64,000 nucleotides of DNA from Clostridiales bacterium (GTDB taxonomy: Bacteria > Bacillota > Clostridia > Lachnospirales > Lachnospiraceae). Where the stretch lies: the NCBI GenBank assembly GCA_018376135.1, contig JAHABX010000001.1, positions 1 to 64,000 on the forward strand, read 5' to 3'. The position numbers and the translations under genes are program-made. The notes below the pieces were generated by a model. The model ran no database searches, was not told the DNA's origin, and worked only from the letters and a program-made list of their open reading frames with translations. Positions 1 through 9,524 of this stretch are shown here, one piece after another; the stretch's first letter is position 1, and each line of letters begins with the position of its first letter.

Positions 1-73
1 CGGAAATATTCCGTTATAAGAATATGAGCGTGGGACGGCTGTCTGCGGCTGAAGGAAGGGGGACAGGAGATCT

Positions 74-553
74 ATGGGAACACAGGGCTTTATGGGAGCG
101 GCAGCCTTTATCTGCTGCGGTGCATATCTTCTGATCCTTATAGGAGCTGCATGGACCGACTGGAAGACCCGGCGGATCGATAACGTCTTCTTTCTGATGA
201 TCCTTGCCCTTGGAGCAGCAGCGGTCCGGCTGTTTCCGGAGCATACGATCCTGGACCGGGGAATCGGGTTTCTGGCGGTGTCGGTTCCCATGCTGGTGCT
301 GACGGTTTTGATCCCCGGAGCTTTTGGCGGCGGAGACATTAAGCTGATGGCAGCATCCGGCTGGTTTTTAGGCTGGCGTGCTGTGGTATGTGCCATGGTC
401 ATTGCCCTCTTTGGCAGCGGCGTGTATGGAGGCTGGATGCTTGCGAAAGGGAAAATGGGGAGAAAGGATTCCTTTGCCCTGGGACCCTTTCTGGCAGCAG
501 GGCTGGCGATCGCCCTTTTCCTGGGGGATCAGGTTCTGGAACGGTATATATAA
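74..553 (+). CDS. Prepilin peptidase, A24 family
   Basis: A 159-residue, hydrophobic integral membrane protease of the type that cleaves prepilin leader peptides. The two catalytic aspartates of the GxGD class are visible: Asp29 in DWKTRRI and Asp88 in GGGDIKL. The N-terminal methyltransferase domain of PilD is absent, so this is the short archaeal/TadV-like form. The ATG has an AGGAG-type ribosome-binding site just upstream. The first 73 bases of the window contain no gene that can be identified; the gene may belong to a pilus locus that lies to the left. A hairpin terminator follows directly, separating it from mutS. Confidence 0.85.
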   Translation: MGTQGFMGAAAFICCGAYLLILIGAAWTDWKTRRIDNVFFLMILALGAAAVRLFPEHTILDRGIGFLAVSVPMLVLTVLIPGAFGGGDIKLMAASGWFLGWRAVVCAMVIALFGSGVYGGWMLAKGKMGRKDSFALGPFLAAGLAIALFLGDQVLERYI

Positions 554-556
554 TAG

Positions 557-610
557 AAAACATCCTTTCATCGAAGGAGCAGAGGCTTCGGAGATGAAGG
601 GGTGTTTTTT
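557..610 (+). terminator. Rho-independent terminator after the prepilin peptidase
   Basis: The arms AACATCCTTTCATC and GATGAAGGGGTGTT pair over 14 positions with two G-U pairs, and are followed by a run of T. It lies 4 bases after the stop codon and ahead of the mutS promoter. Confidence 0.8.
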
Positions 611-614
611 ATTC

Positions 615-643
615 TTTACCCTTTTTTGACTTTATGCTATAAT
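615..643 (+). promoter_or_regulatory. Sigma-A-type promoter of the mutS operon
   Basis: TTTACC (-35) at 615-620, a 17-base spacer, and TATAAT (-10) at 638-643 preceded by TGC, an extended -10. It lies about 50 bases ahead of the mutS start and just after a terminator, so it probably drives the long mutS-mutL-miaA transcript. Confidence 0.75.
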
Positions 644-690
644 TGCCCTATATGTGGAAATAGGCGCATTTGACAAAGAGAGGTAATTTT

Positions 691-3345
691 GTGGCAGAAT
701 TAACACCAATGATGCAGCAGTATATGAAGACAAAAGAGAAATATAAGGACTGCATTTTATTTTATCGCCTGGGCGATTTTTATGAGATGTTTTTTGAGGA
801 TGCGAAGGTGGTGTCCCGGGAGCTGGAGCTTACGCTGACAGGAAAAAACTGCGGGCTGGAAGAGCGAGCGCCCATGTGCGGAGTTCCCTTTCATGCGGTA
901 GAGGGATATTTGAGCCGTCTGGTGTCCAGAGGATATAAGGTGGCGATCTGTGAGCAGATGGAGGATCCGGCACAGGCAAAGGGAATCGTGAAAAGGGAGG
1001 TCATACGGGTGGTGACGCCGGGCACGAACCTGAATGCACAGGCGCTGGATGAATCCAGAAATAATTACATTATGAGCATTGTGTATGTAAGCGACCGGTT
1101 CGGGATATCCTTTGCGGATGTGACCACCGGCGATTATTTTGTTACGGAGGTAGATTCCGCCCGGAAGCTTATGGATGAGATCTATAAGTTTACTCCCAGA
1201 GAAGTTGTCTGCAATGAGGCGCTGATGATGAGCGGCATCGAGCTGGAGGAGTTAAAGGAGAGACTTGGCATTACCATGTATTCTCTGGAGAACTGGTATT
1301 TTGATGATGATCTGTGCAGAAAAGAGCTGGAGGAGCATTTTCAGGTCAAATCCATGGAAGGGCTGGGAGTTGCGGACTTTGGCTGCGGCGTCATTGCTGC
1401 GGGAGCACTGCTTCGGTATCTGACGGAAACTCAGAAGACCTCTCTTGGTCATCTGTCCAGGCTTCAGCCTTATGTGTCCGGTAATTATATGGTCATCGAC
1501 AGCTCCAGCCGCAGAAATCTGGAGCTGGTGGAGACACTTCGGGAGAAGCAGAAGAGGGGATCTCTTCTATGGGTGCTGGATAAAACCAAAACAGCCATGG
1601 GAGCCAGGATGCTCAGAGGCTATATGGAACAGCCGCTGATCGAACGCGCTGAGATCGAAAAGCGGCTGACGGCGATCGAAGAGCTGAATACTCAGCTGAT
1701 CACACGAGAGGAGCTGAGAGAATATTTAAGTCCGGTCTATGATCTGGAACGTCTGATCGGGCGCATCAGCTATCAGACGGCGAATCCCAGAGATCTGATC
1801 GCATTCAGGACCTCTCTTGGGATGCTGCCCCATATCCGTCTGCTTCTTCAGGATCTGAAAAGTCCGCTGATGCAGGAGATTCTGGAGGAGCTGGATCCTC
1901 TGGAGGATCTTTACAGTCTGGTGGAACAGTCGATTCAGGAGGATCCGCCGATCTCAGTCCGGGACGGCAATATGATCCGGGACGGCTACAATGAGGATGT
2001 GGACCGGCTTCGGAAGGCAAAGACAGAGGGGAAAAGCTGGCTGGCAGATATTGAAGCGAGAGAACGGGAGCGCACGGGCATCAAGACCATGCGTATCAAA
2101 TACAACAAGGTGTTCGGCTATTATCTGGAGGTGACCAATTCCTATAAGGATATGGTTCCGGAGGATTATATCCGCAAGCAGACCCTGACCAATGCAGAGC
2201 GATACATTACGCCGGAGCTGAAGGAGCTGGAGGAGACGATCCTGGGTGCGGAAGAGAAGCTGACGGCTCTGGAATATGAGCTTTTTTCCCAGGTGCGCGA
2301 CCATATTGCGGCGCAGATGGTACGGGTCCAGAGGACCGCGAAGGCAGTGGCGAAGCTGGATGTCTTTGCTTCCCTTGCATTTGTGGCAGATAAGAATGGA
2401 TATGTAAAGCCGAAGATTAACGAGCGGGGCGTGATCGATATCCGCAACGGACGGCATCCGGTGGTGGAGAATATGATCCCCAATCAGATGTTTATCTCCA
2501 ATGACACTTATCTGGACAATGGGACAAACCGGATCTCCGTCATCACAGGACCCAACATGGCAGGTAAATCCACCTATATGCGGCAGACTGCGCTGATCGT
2601 GCTTATGGCGCAGGTGGGCAGCTTTGTTCCGGCAGAGAGTGCGGACATCGGCATTGTGGACCGGATCTTCACCCGGGTGGGTGCTTCCGATGATCTGGCA
2701 AGCGGACAGAGTACCTTTATGGTGGAGATGAACGAGGTGTCCAACATACTCAGGAACGCCACGGCGAACAGCCTTTTAATCCTGGATGAGATCGGGCGGG
2801 GAACCAGTACCTTTGACGGTCTGAGTATTGCCTGGGCAGTCATTGAGCATATTGCGGATAAACGGCTTCTGGGGGCAAAGACCCTTTTTGCCACCCATTA
2901 CCATGAACTGACCGAGCTGGAGGGCACCATGGACGGCGTGAACAATTACTGTATCGCGGTCAAGGAAAAGGGCGATGATATTGTGTTCCTCCGCAAGATC
3001 GTCAAGGGCGGCGCGGACAAGTCCTACGGAATTCAGGTGGCAAAGCTGGCCGGCGTACCGGATAGTGTCATAGTCAGGGCAAAGGAGCTGGTGGAGGAGT
3101 TAAGCCAGGCGGATATCTCCGTGAAAGCGAAGAATATTGCACAGGAGAGCAAAACCAGGGCGAAACAGAAGACGAAGTCGAAAAAGTACGATGAGGTGGA
3201 TCTGGAACAGATATCCCTTTTCGATACGGTAAAGGATGATGATGTGGTAAAGGAGCTGACGGAGCTTGATATCTCCAACATGACGCCTATGGACGCCATG
3301 AACACTCTTTACCGCCTGCAGAATAAGCTGAAGAACAGATGGTGA
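691..3345 (+). CDS. mutS: DNA mismatch repair protein MutS
   Basis: 884 residues. MutS recognises base mismatches and small loops and, with MutL, directs strand-specific repair in the cytoplasm. The N-terminal mismatch-recognition block contains the Phe-x-Glu element (DFYEMFF). The ATPase domain carries Walker A GPNMAGKST near residue 620 and Walker B LILDEIGRGTS, followed by the ATHYHEL segment. The start is chosen at GTG 691, which sits 6 bases after GAGAGGT and gives the family-typical MAELTPMMQQY N-terminus; an in-frame TTG at 670 would add seven residues but has no ribosome-binding site. mutL follows after 6 bases. Confidence 0.97.
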   Translation: MAELTPMMQQYMKTKEKYKDCILFYRLGDFYEMFFEDAKVVSRELELTLTGKNCGLEERAPMCGVPFHAVEGYLSRLVSRGYKVAICEQMEDPAQAKGIVKREVIRVVTPGTNLNAQALDESRNNYIMSIVYVSDRFGISFADVTTGDYFVTEVDSARKLMDEIYKFTPREVVCNEALMMSGIELEELKERLGITMYSLENWYFDDDLCRKELEEHFQVKSMEGLGVADFGCGVIAAGALLRYLTETQKTSLGHLSRLQPYVSGNYMVIDSSSRRNLELVETLREKQKRGSLLWVLDKTKTAMGARMLRGYMEQPLIERAEIEKRLTAIEELNTQLITREELREYLSPVYDLERLIGRISYQTANPRDLIAFRTSLGMLPHIRLLLQDLKSPLMQEILEELDPLEDLYSLVEQSIQEDPPISVRDGNMIRDGYNEDVDRLRKAKTEGKSWLADIEARERERTGIKTMRIKYNKVFGYYLEVTNSYKDMVPEDYIRKQTLTNAERYITPELKELEETILGAEEKLTALEYELFSQVRDHIAAQMVRVQRTAKAVAKLDVFASLAFVADKNGYVKPKINERGVIDIRNGRHPVVENMIPNQMFISNDTYLDNGTNRISVITGPNMAGKSTYMRQTALIVLMAQVGSFVPAESADIGIVDRIFTRVGASDDLASGQSTFMVEMNEVSNILRNATANSLLILDEIGRGTSTFDGLSIAWAVIEHIADKRLLGAKTLFATHYHELTELEGTMDGVNNYCIAVKEKGDDIVFLRKIVKGGADKSYGIQVAKLAGVPDSVIVRAKELVEELSQADISVKAKNIAQESKTRAKQKTKSKKYDEVDLEQISLFDTVKDDDVVKELTELDISNMTPMDAMNTLYRLQNKLKNRW

Positions 3346-3351
3346 GGATAG

Positions 3352-5337
3352 ATGGGCAGGATTGCAGTATTAGACCAACAGACGATAGATAAGATCGCCG
3401 CCGGAGAGGTGGTGGAGCGTCCGGCTTCCGTAGTCAAGGAGCTGGTGGAGAATGCCATCGATGCAGGAGCTTCTCAGATCACGGTGGAGCTCCGGGAAGG
3501 CGGCATTGATTTTATACGGATCACAGACAATGGAAGCGGGATGGAGAAGGAGGATATTCCGGTGGCGTTTCTGCGCCACTCCACCAGCAAGATCAGAAGT
3601 GTGGAGGATCTGCAGGGAGTAGCTTCCCTGGGCTTCCGGGGAGAGGCGCTGTCCAGTATCTCAGCGGTCTCCATGGTGGAGCTGATCACCAAGACCAGAG
3701 AAAGTGTGCTGGGAAGCCGCTGTTATCTGGAGGGCGGTATTCAGAAGAGTCTGGAGGAGATCGGCGCTCCGGACGGAACGACCTTTATTATCCGGAATCT
3801 GTTTTACAATACGCCTGCCCGGAAGAAGTTTCTGCGCACGGATATGACGGAAGCGGCGGCGGTTCATGAGCTGATGACGCATCTGGCGCTGTCACATCCG
3901 GAGATCTCCTTTAAGGTGATTATTAAGAACCAGATGAAACTGCAGACAGCAGGCAGCGGTAATCTGAAGGATGTGATCTATCATGTCTATGGACGGGATG
4001 TGGCGATGCGCCTGCTGCCCGTGGACCGCAGAGAGGGACCTCTTCATATTACAGGCTTTATCGGAAAGCCGGAGATCTCCCGGGGAAACCGGAATTATGA
4101 GAATTATTTTGTGAATGGAAGATATGTGAAGAGCAAGATCATTGCAAAGGGGATCGAGGACGGCTACAAGACATTTATGATGCAGCATCGCTATCCCTTT
4201 GTGTGTCTGGATATCCGTATTGACGGGAAGCTTCTGGATGTGAATGTGCATCCGACCAAGATGGAGCTTCGGTTCAGTGACCAGAATCTGGTCTACGACC
4301 TGATCCGGCGGACGGTGCAGGATGTGCTGTCGGGCAGGGAACTGATTCCGGAAGTGGAGCTGGACGGTCAGAAGGAAAAGCCGGTGCAGGAGGCACGGGC
4401 TTCCCGTGAGGAACAGAGGGCGCCTTTGAAGCCGGTGGAAAAGCTTCCTGCAGATCCGCAGAAGCAGCTTCCTCCGGGATCCCAGGAGCAGGTTCCCCTG
4501 GAAAAGCTCTGGAAGACGCCTGCTGCCGCCAGGGAAGCAGTGACACCCCAGGATAAGAATCTGGACTACTTTATGGCAGAGATGAGGAAGCGGGTAGAGG
4601 ATCGTCATATGCCCAAGCCGCCGGCACAGGAACCGCAGATGATACGGGAAGAAGAAACTTACAGCGTGAAACCAAAGCAGTCTGAAAAGCAAAGTGTTCC
4701 TGTCTCAAAGCCGGAGCAGCTGGATCTGTTCGACGGCAGACTGCTGTCCCGGGAGGCAGCTCTTCAGCACGTGATCATCGGTCAGCTCTTTGACACTTAC
4801 TGGCTGGTACAGTTCGGTGATAAGCTTTACATTATCGACCAGCATGCTGCCCATGAAAAGGTGCTTTATGAGCGGCTTATGAAGGATCTCAGGGAACGTA
4901 CCTTCCAGTCTCAGCTTTTGTCGCCTCCCATTGTCCTGAATATGACCATGCAGGAGGAAGAGCTGTATCTTCGATATCAGAGCTGTTTTGCGGATATGGG
5001 GTTTGAAATCGAGGAATTTGGTGACCGGGCTTATGCAGTTCGGGCAGTTCCATCTAACCTTCCGGGTGTCGCAAAGAATGATGTTCTGATGGAGCTTATG
5101 GACAGCCTGTCGGATATTTCCGGAAATATCAGCTCGGAATCCCTGCTGGACAAGGTGGCATCCATGTCCTGCAAGGCAGCCGTTAAAGGAAATCATCAGA
5201 TGTCAGCCATGGAAGCAAAGGCGCTGATCGATGAGCTTTTGACTCTGGAAAATCCCTACAACTGTCCCCACGGAAGACCCACCATCATATCCATGACAAA
5301 ATACGAGCTGGAGAAGAAGTTTAAGAGGATTGTATAG
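3352..5337 (+). CDS. mutL: DNA mismatch repair protein MutL
   Basis: 661 residues. The N-terminal GHKL ATPase shows ELVENAIDAGA, DNGSGM, TSKI and GFRGEALSSI. A Pro/Gln/Lys-rich linker (about residues 335-465) joins it to the C-terminal dimerisation domain. That domain has the metal-dependent nickase motif DQHAAHEKVLYE starting at Asp496, plus SCKAAVK and CPHGRP. These mark the endonuclease-competent MutL of organisms without MutH, so nicking of the new strand is probably done by MutL itself. It is co-transcribed with mutS; 25 bases downstream the order usually followed by miaA is interrupted by a toxin-antitoxin pair. Confidence 0.97.
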   Translation: MGRIAVLDQQTIDKIAAGEVVERPASVVKELVENAIDAGASQITVELREGGIDFIRITDNGSGMEKEDIPVAFLRHSTSKIRSVEDLQGVASLGFRGEALSSISAVSMVELITKTRESVLGSRCYLEGGIQKSLEEIGAPDGTTFIIRNLFYNTPARKKFLRTDMTEAAAVHELMTHLALSHPEISFKVIIKNQMKLQTAGSGNLKDVIYHVYGRDVAMRLLPVDRREGPLHITGFIGKPEISRGNRNYENYFVNGRYVKSKIIAKGIEDGYKTFMMQHRYPFVCLDIRIDGKLLDVNVHPTKMELRFSDQNLVYDLIRRTVQDVLSGRELIPEVELDGQKEKPVQEARASREEQRAPLKPVEKLPADPQKQLPPGSQEQVPLEKLWKTPAAAREAVTPQDKNLDYFMAEMRKRVEDRHMPKPPAQEPQMIREEETYSVKPKQSEKQSVPVSKPEQLDLFDGRLLSREAALQHVIIGQLFDTYWLVQFGDKLYIIDQHAAHEKVLYERLMKDLRERTFQSQLLSPPIVLNMTMQEEELYLRYQSCFADMGFEIEEFGDRAYAVRAVPSNLPGVAKNDVLMELMDSLSDISGNISSESLLDKVASMSCKAAVKGNHQMSAMEAKALIDELLTLENPYNCPHGRPTIISMTKYELEKKFKRIV

Positions 5338-5362
5338 AACCTGACAGAATGGAGGCGGTCAG

Positions 5363-5659
5363 ATGGAATATCAGACAGGCATAAGAGAGGAAGTAATAAG
5401 GGAGATTATTTCGCTTGCGGAAAAATATGGATTATGCCGGGTTATATTATTTGGCTCCAGAGCAAGAGGTGATTACAGAGATACCAGTGATATAGATCTG
5501 GCTGTCAGCGGTGGGAATATTACAGAATTCTCTTTGGCAGTCGAAGATGAAACTTCTACTTTGTTGAAATTTGATATTGTAAATATGGATGGAGCAGTAC
5601 AGGAGGAGCTTCTGTCCTCTGTTCAGAAAGAGGGAAGGGTGATGTATGAAAAAATTTGA
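5363..5659 (+). CDS. MntA-like minimal nucleotidyltransferase (antitoxin of MntA/HepT pair)
   Basis: 98 residues. The nucleotidyltransferase signature GS-x10-D-x-D is intact (Gly31-Ser32, Asp43, Asp45, in FGSRARGDY...SDIDLA). In studied MntA/HepT pairs this enzyme transfers AMP to a tyrosine of the HEPN toxin and so silences it. The start has a GGAGG site 8 bases upstream. It overlaps the next gene by 14 bases, as expected for a toxin-antitoxin pair. The pair sits between mutL and miaA, which are usually adjacent in this group, so it looks like an insertion into the operon. Activity as an antitoxin is inferred from motif and context. Confidence 0.85.
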   Translation: MEYQTGIREEVIREIISLAEKYGLCRVILFGSRARGDYRDTSDIDLAVSGGNITEFSLAVEDETSTLLKFDIVNMDGAVQEELLSSVQKEGRVMYEKI

Positions 5660-6050
5660 AAACTTTTGTGCGGCACTGGCAAATCTGGAGGATATTTATA
5701 AATATGAGGAGCCTTATGAAAATGTGGTTCTGACAGGGCTTGTGGCACTATATGAGATCTGTTTTGAGCAGTCCTGGAAGGCAATGAAAGAAGTTCTGCA
5801 AAGTCAGGGTTTTCCTGAGGGGCAGACAGGTTCTCCCAGGCAGATATTAAAAACAGCTTATCAGGCAGGAATGTTAAGAGATGAAAAGCTCTGGCTGGAT
5901 GCGCTGGTATCCAGAAATAATGTGACACATGCATATAATCAGGCAGTTGCGCTGGATATTGTAAAGCTTACAAAAACCAGATATTATCATATGTTCCATG
6001 ATCTGAAAAAAGAGATGGAGCGAAACTGGCTGAGTGAATCAGAGGAGTAA
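5646..6050 (+). CDS. HepT/HI0074-like HEPN protein (toxin of MntA/HepT pair)
   Basis: 134 residues, helical, with the HEPN ribonuclease motif R-x4-H-x-Y complete at Arg90, His95 and Tyr97 (SRNNVTHAY). In HepT toxins Arg and His form the RNase site and the Tyr is the residue AMPylated by MntA. The sequence resembles the HI0074 'nucleotidyltransferase substrate-binding' group, for which the HI0073/HI0074 pair is the prototype, so a role other than toxin cannot be excluded. The ATG overlaps the end of the nucleotidyltransferase gene; the stop is 3 bases before miaA, so miaA expression is probably coupled to it. Confidence 0.82.
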   Translation: MKKFENFCAALANLEDIYKYEEPYENVVLTGLVALYEICFEQSWKAMKEVLQSQGFPEGQTGSPRQILKTAYQAGMLRDEKLWLDALVSRNNVTHAYNQAVALDIVKLTKTRYYHMFHDLKKEMERNWLSESEE

Positions 6051-6053
6051 ATG

Positions 6054-6998
6054 ATGAGACAACCACTGGTGATCCTGACCGGTCCTACAGCGGTCGGAAA
6101 GACAAAGCTCTCCATCGCTCTGGCGAAAGCCATCGGCGGGGAGATCATATCGGCAGATTCCATGCAGGTTTACAAATATATGGACATTGGCTCTGCGAAG
6201 ATACAAAGGTCGCAGATGCAGGGCATTCCCCATTATCTGGTGGATGTACTGGATCCGAAGGAGGAGTTCCATGTGGTGCGCTTTCAGCAGATGGCAAAGG
6301 CAGCTATGGAGGAGATCAGGAGCCGGGGGCATATTCCCATATTGGTGGGAGGCACAGGCTTCTATATACAGGCGATCGTCAATGATATCGATTTTACGGA
6401 AAATGAAGCAAGTCCTTACCGGGCAGAGCTGGAGTCGCTGGCACAGGAGAAGGGCCCGGCATATCTGCATGAGGAGCTGGCAAAGGCAGATCCTGAATCT
6501 GCAGCTGCGATTCATGAAAATAACATCAAAAGAGTCATCCGCGCACTGGAATTTTACCGGATGACAGGAAAGAAGATATCAGAACACAATGAAGAGCAGA
6601 GAGAAAAGGGATCCCCCTATAACTTTGCCTACTTTGTATTGAATGATGACAGGGAAAAGCTCTACCGGCGCATTGAACAGCGCATTGACGAGATGCTGGA
6701 AGAAGGTCTCGTGGAAGAGGTGTCCAGGCTGAAAGAGATGGGCTGCCACAGAAGCATGGTGTCCATGCAGGGACTTGGTTATAAGGAGATCCTGGCATAT
6801 CTGGACGGGGAATGCTCCCTTCCGGAGGCGGTGGAGATCCTGAAACGGGATACCAGGCATTTTGCCAAGAGACAGCTGACCTGGTTCCGCCGGGAACGGG
6901 AGGTCATCTGGCTGAACAAGGAAGAATATGCATATGAGGAGGAGAAGCTTCTTGCCCATATGCTGGAAATATTACGGAAGAAGGAAATCATCAAATGA
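6054..6998 (+). CDS. miaA: tRNA dimethylallyltransferase MiaA
   Basis: 314 residues. Adds dimethylallyl to N6 of A37 in tRNAs that read UNN codons. The P-loop GPTAVGKTK, the ADSMQVYKYMDIGSAK block and GGTGFYIQAI near residue 100 identify the family. Two ATGs lie in tandem (6051 and 6054); the second is preferred because GAGGAG then sits 6 bases away. It is embedded in the mutS-mutL operon as is common, but separated from mutL by the MntA/HepT-like pair. Its last bases overlap the next gene in an ATGA junction. Confidence 0.95.
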   Translation: MRQPLVILTGPTAVGKTKLSIALAKAIGGEIISADSMQVYKYMDIGSAKIQRSQMQGIPHYLVDVLDPKEEFHVVRFQQMAKAAMEEIRSRGHIPILVGGTGFYIQAIVNDIDFTENEASPYRAELESLAQEKGPAYLHEELAKADPESAAAIHENNIKRVIRALEFYRMTGKKISEHNEEQREKGSPYNFAYFVLNDDREKLYRRIEQRIDEMLEEGLVEEVSRLKEMGCHRSMVSMQGLGYKEILAYLDGECSLPEAVEILKRDTRHFAKRQLTWFRREREVIWLNKEEYAYEEEKLLAHMLEILRKKEIIK

Positions 6999-8278
6999 GT
7001 TTGGAAATCATGTATGAGAAGATGGGCATCAGCCCTCAGGTTTATGTCTATGGGAAGAAGATAGAAGAGAGCTTAAAAGAACGCTTCGCCCAGGTGGATG
7101 AAAATGCAGAATATAACCAGCTGAAGGTACTTGGCGCCATGCAGAAATGCAGAGTAAGCGATATTCATTTTGCGGCAACCAGCGGTTACGGCTACAATGA
7201 TCTGGGAAGAGATACACTGGAAGAGGTTTACGCAGAGGCATTTCATGCAGAAGCGGCTCTGGTGCGTCCACAGATCACCTGCGGGACCCATGCCCTGGCG
7301 GTGGCGCTGGCGGCAAACTTACGTCCCGGGGATGAGCTTTTAGCAGTGTCCGGCAAGCCATATGACACGCTGGAGGAAGTGATCGGTATCCGTCCGTCCA
7401 ATGGAAGTCTGGCAGAATACGGGATTACCTATCGGCAGGTGGATCTTTTAGAGGACAGCAGCTTTGATCTGGAAGGGATCCGGGCAGCCATCAGCGAGCA
7501 TACGAAAATGGTTCATATCCAGCGCTCCAAGGGCTATCAGACCAGAAAGACCCTGTCTGTTTCCGAGATCGGAGAAGTGATTGCATTTGTGAAATCCATC
7601 AAACCGGAAGTGATCTGCATGGTGGACAACTGTTATGGCGAATTTGTAGAGCGTATAGAGCCCACAGATGTGGGGGCAGATATGTGTGTCGGTTCCCTGA
7701 TCAAGAATCCGGGCGGCGGGCTGGCACCCATCGGGGGCTATATTGTAGGAAAGGAAAGCTGCATAGAGAACTGTGCATACCGCCTGACCTCTCCGGGACT
7801 GGGAAAAGAGGTCGGCGCCACACTGGGCGTCATGCAGTCCTTCTATCAGGGATTCTTCCTGGCTCCCACCGTGACGGCAGGAGCTTTGAAGGGAGCGATC
7901 TATGCGGCGAATATCTATGAACGTCTTGGATTCTCCGTGCTGCCGGACGGACAGGAGAGCCGCCACGATATCATTCAGGCGATCACCTTCGGAACCCCTG
8001 AGGGTGTGATCGAGTTCTGTAAGGGAATCCAGGCGGCCGCTCCGGTGGACAGCTATGTGGAGCCGGAGCCGTGGGCGATGCCGGGCTATGACAGCGATGT
8101 GATCATGGCAGCAGGCGCATTCGTACAGGGCTCCTCCATCGAGTTATCTGCGGACGGCCCCATCAAGCCTCCTTACGCCGTGTATTTTCAGGGAGGACTG
8201 ACCTGGGAGCATGCCAGATTCGGAATTCTCAAGTCTTTGCAGAAGCTGGTGGATGCGGGAATCGCAAAGCTGGATTAA
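6995..8278 (+). CDS. PLP-dependent enzyme, YnbB / methionine gamma-lyase-like family
   Basis: 427 residues with the fold-type I PLP enzyme layout. The probable PLP lysine is in GSLIKNPGGG, with a conserved CGTHALAVALAANLRPGD block near residue 90. The sequence matches the family named 'aluminium resistance protein' or 'methionine gamma-lyase family' (YnbB in Bacillus), whose reaction is not established. It starts at an ATGA overlap with miaA, so the two are translationally coupled, an association common in Firmicutes. No substrate can be assigned from sequence. Confidence 0.85.
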   Translation: MSLEIMYEKMGISPQVYVYGKKIEESLKERFAQVDENAEYNQLKVLGAMQKCRVSDIHFAATSGYGYNDLGRDTLEEVYAEAFHAEAALVRPQITCGTHALAVALAANLRPGDELLAVSGKPYDTLEEVIGIRPSNGSLAEYGITYRQVDLLEDSSFDLEGIRAAISEHTKMVHIQRSKGYQTRKTLSVSEIGEVIAFVKSIKPEVICMVDNCYGEFVERIEPTDVGADMCVGSLIKNPGGGLAPIGGYIVGKESCIENCAYRLTSPGLGKEVGATLGVMQSFYQGFFLAPTVTAGALKGAIYAANIYERLGFSVLPDGQESRHDIIQAITFGTPEGVIEFCKGIQAAAPVDSYVEPEPWAMPGYDSDVIMAAGAFVQGSSIELSADGPIKPPYAVYFQGGLTWEHARFGILKSLQKLVDAGIAKLD

Positions 8279-8288
8279 GAGGTTGGAT

Positions 8289-9506
8289 ATGAGCAGGAAA
8301 ATCATTGTCATCGGAGGCGGAGCGTCCGGTATGATGGCAGCCATCACAGCAGCCCGACAGGGAGCCAGGGTCACTTTGCTGGAGAAGAACCGGCAGGTTG
8401 GCAAAAAGCTTCTTGTGACAGGGAACGGACGATGTAATTTTACGAACCGGAACCAGAATAAAGACAAATACAGGACAGACTGTCCGGAGCTTGTCCGGCA
8501 TGCCCTGGAGGCATATTCCATGCCGGATACGGTGGGATTTTTTGAAGAACTGGGGATACTGATCAAGGACCGCAGCGGTTATCTCTATCCGGGCAGCGGT
8601 CAGGCGGCTTCAATCGCGGAGGTGCTTCGGCTGGAGCTTTTGAGGCTTCAGGTCAAGGTGTCCTGCAATACGGAGGTGCTCAGTGTCGAAAAGCAGGGAG
8701 ACAAGTTTGCGGTGAAAACAGAGGGCTGGAATTATGAGGCGGATGCGGTGATTCTTGCCTGCGGCTCCAGGGCAGCGCCTGAGACCGGTTCCACCGGAGA
8801 CGGATACCGTTTTGCAACAGAGCTTGGACATACACTGATCCCGCCGCTTCCGGCGCTGACCGGGCTTTATGCGGCGGAGAAGGACTGCGGGAAGCTTTCG
8901 GGTGTCCGGCAGGATGCAGTGCTTACGATGCAGGTGGGGAAAGACCGTTTTACGGAGGAAGGGGAGGTACAGTTTACCTCCTATGGTCTGTCCGGTATCC
9001 CTGTTTTTCAGCTCAGCCGTTATGCGGCAAAGGCACTGGAACAGGGACAGACCTGTGAGATTCTCATGGATCTTCATCCGGAGCGTACCCGTGAGCTCCT
9101 ATATGTATGGATACAGGGCAGACTGCCCCATACAGGCGGCAGGAGCGGAACCGATGCGCTGCTCGGCATGTTCCCGGAGAAGCTTTCTCAGGTTCTTCTG
9201 GAACGGGCAGGGATCTCGTTGAAGAAAAAAGCAGGAGACTGGACAGAGCAGGAGCTGATGCGTCTTGTCTCCCGGATCAAGGAGCTTCGTTTTACCATTA
9301 CCCGCTGCCGGGGCTATGAGCAGGCACAGGTCTGTACCGGAGGTGTTCCGCTGACAGAGCTGCAGGGCATTACCATGGAATCGGCACATGTGCCGGGACT
9401 GTACTTTGCAGGCGAGCTTCTGGATGTGGACGGAGCCTGCGGCGGTTATAACCTGCAGTGGGCATGGACCAGCGGATATCTGGCAGGCTTTCATGCGGTA
9501 TTATAG
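8289..9506 (+). CDS. HI0933-like flavoprotein (NAD(P)/FAD-dependent oxidoreductase)
   Basis: 405 residues. The FAD-binding N-terminus reads IIVIGGGASGMMAA, followed by the family hallmark GKKLLVTGNGRCNFTN and a C-terminal FAD-contact block ELLDVDGACGGYNLQWAW. The family contains YhiN, HI0933 and the bile-acid enzyme BaiN; family membership alone does not indicate bile-acid activity and no bai genes are nearby. The ATG at 8289 has GAGG 6 bases upstream; a longer reading from 8211 would begin inside the previous gene and has no support. It probably shares the operon of its neighbours. Confidence 0.88.
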   Translation: MSRKIIVIGGGASGMMAAITAARQGARVTLLEKNRQVGKKLLVTGNGRCNFTNRNQNKDKYRTDCPELVRHALEAYSMPDTVGFFEELGILIKDRSGYLYPGSGQAASIAEVLRLELLRLQVKVSCNTEVLSVEKQGDKFAVKTEGWNYEADAVILACGSRAAPETGSTGDGYRFATELGHTLIPPLPALTGLYAAEKDCGKLSGVRQDAVLTMQVGKDRFTEEGEVQFTSYGLSGIPVFQLSRYAAKALEQGQTCEILMDLHPERTRELLYVWIQGRLPHTGGRSGTDALLGMFPEKLSQVLLERAGISLKKKAGDWTEQELMRLVSRIKELRFTITRCRGYEQAQVCTGGVPLTELQGITMESAHVPGLYFAGELLDVDGACGGYNLQWAWTSGYLAGFHAVL

Positions 9507-9524
9507 AAGGAAGCGAAATAGAAG

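Noticed and set aside
1..73. Tail of an upstream gene
   Set aside because: Short open frames exist but none shows a recognisable protein end; nothing can be claimed.
74..553. A type IV pilus operon
   Set aside because: Only the peptidase is present before a terminator; any pilin or secretion genes would be outside the window.
8289..9506. Bile-acid reductase BaiN
   Set aside because: The family contains BaiN but also many unrelated housekeeping flavoproteins; no other bai gene is in the window.
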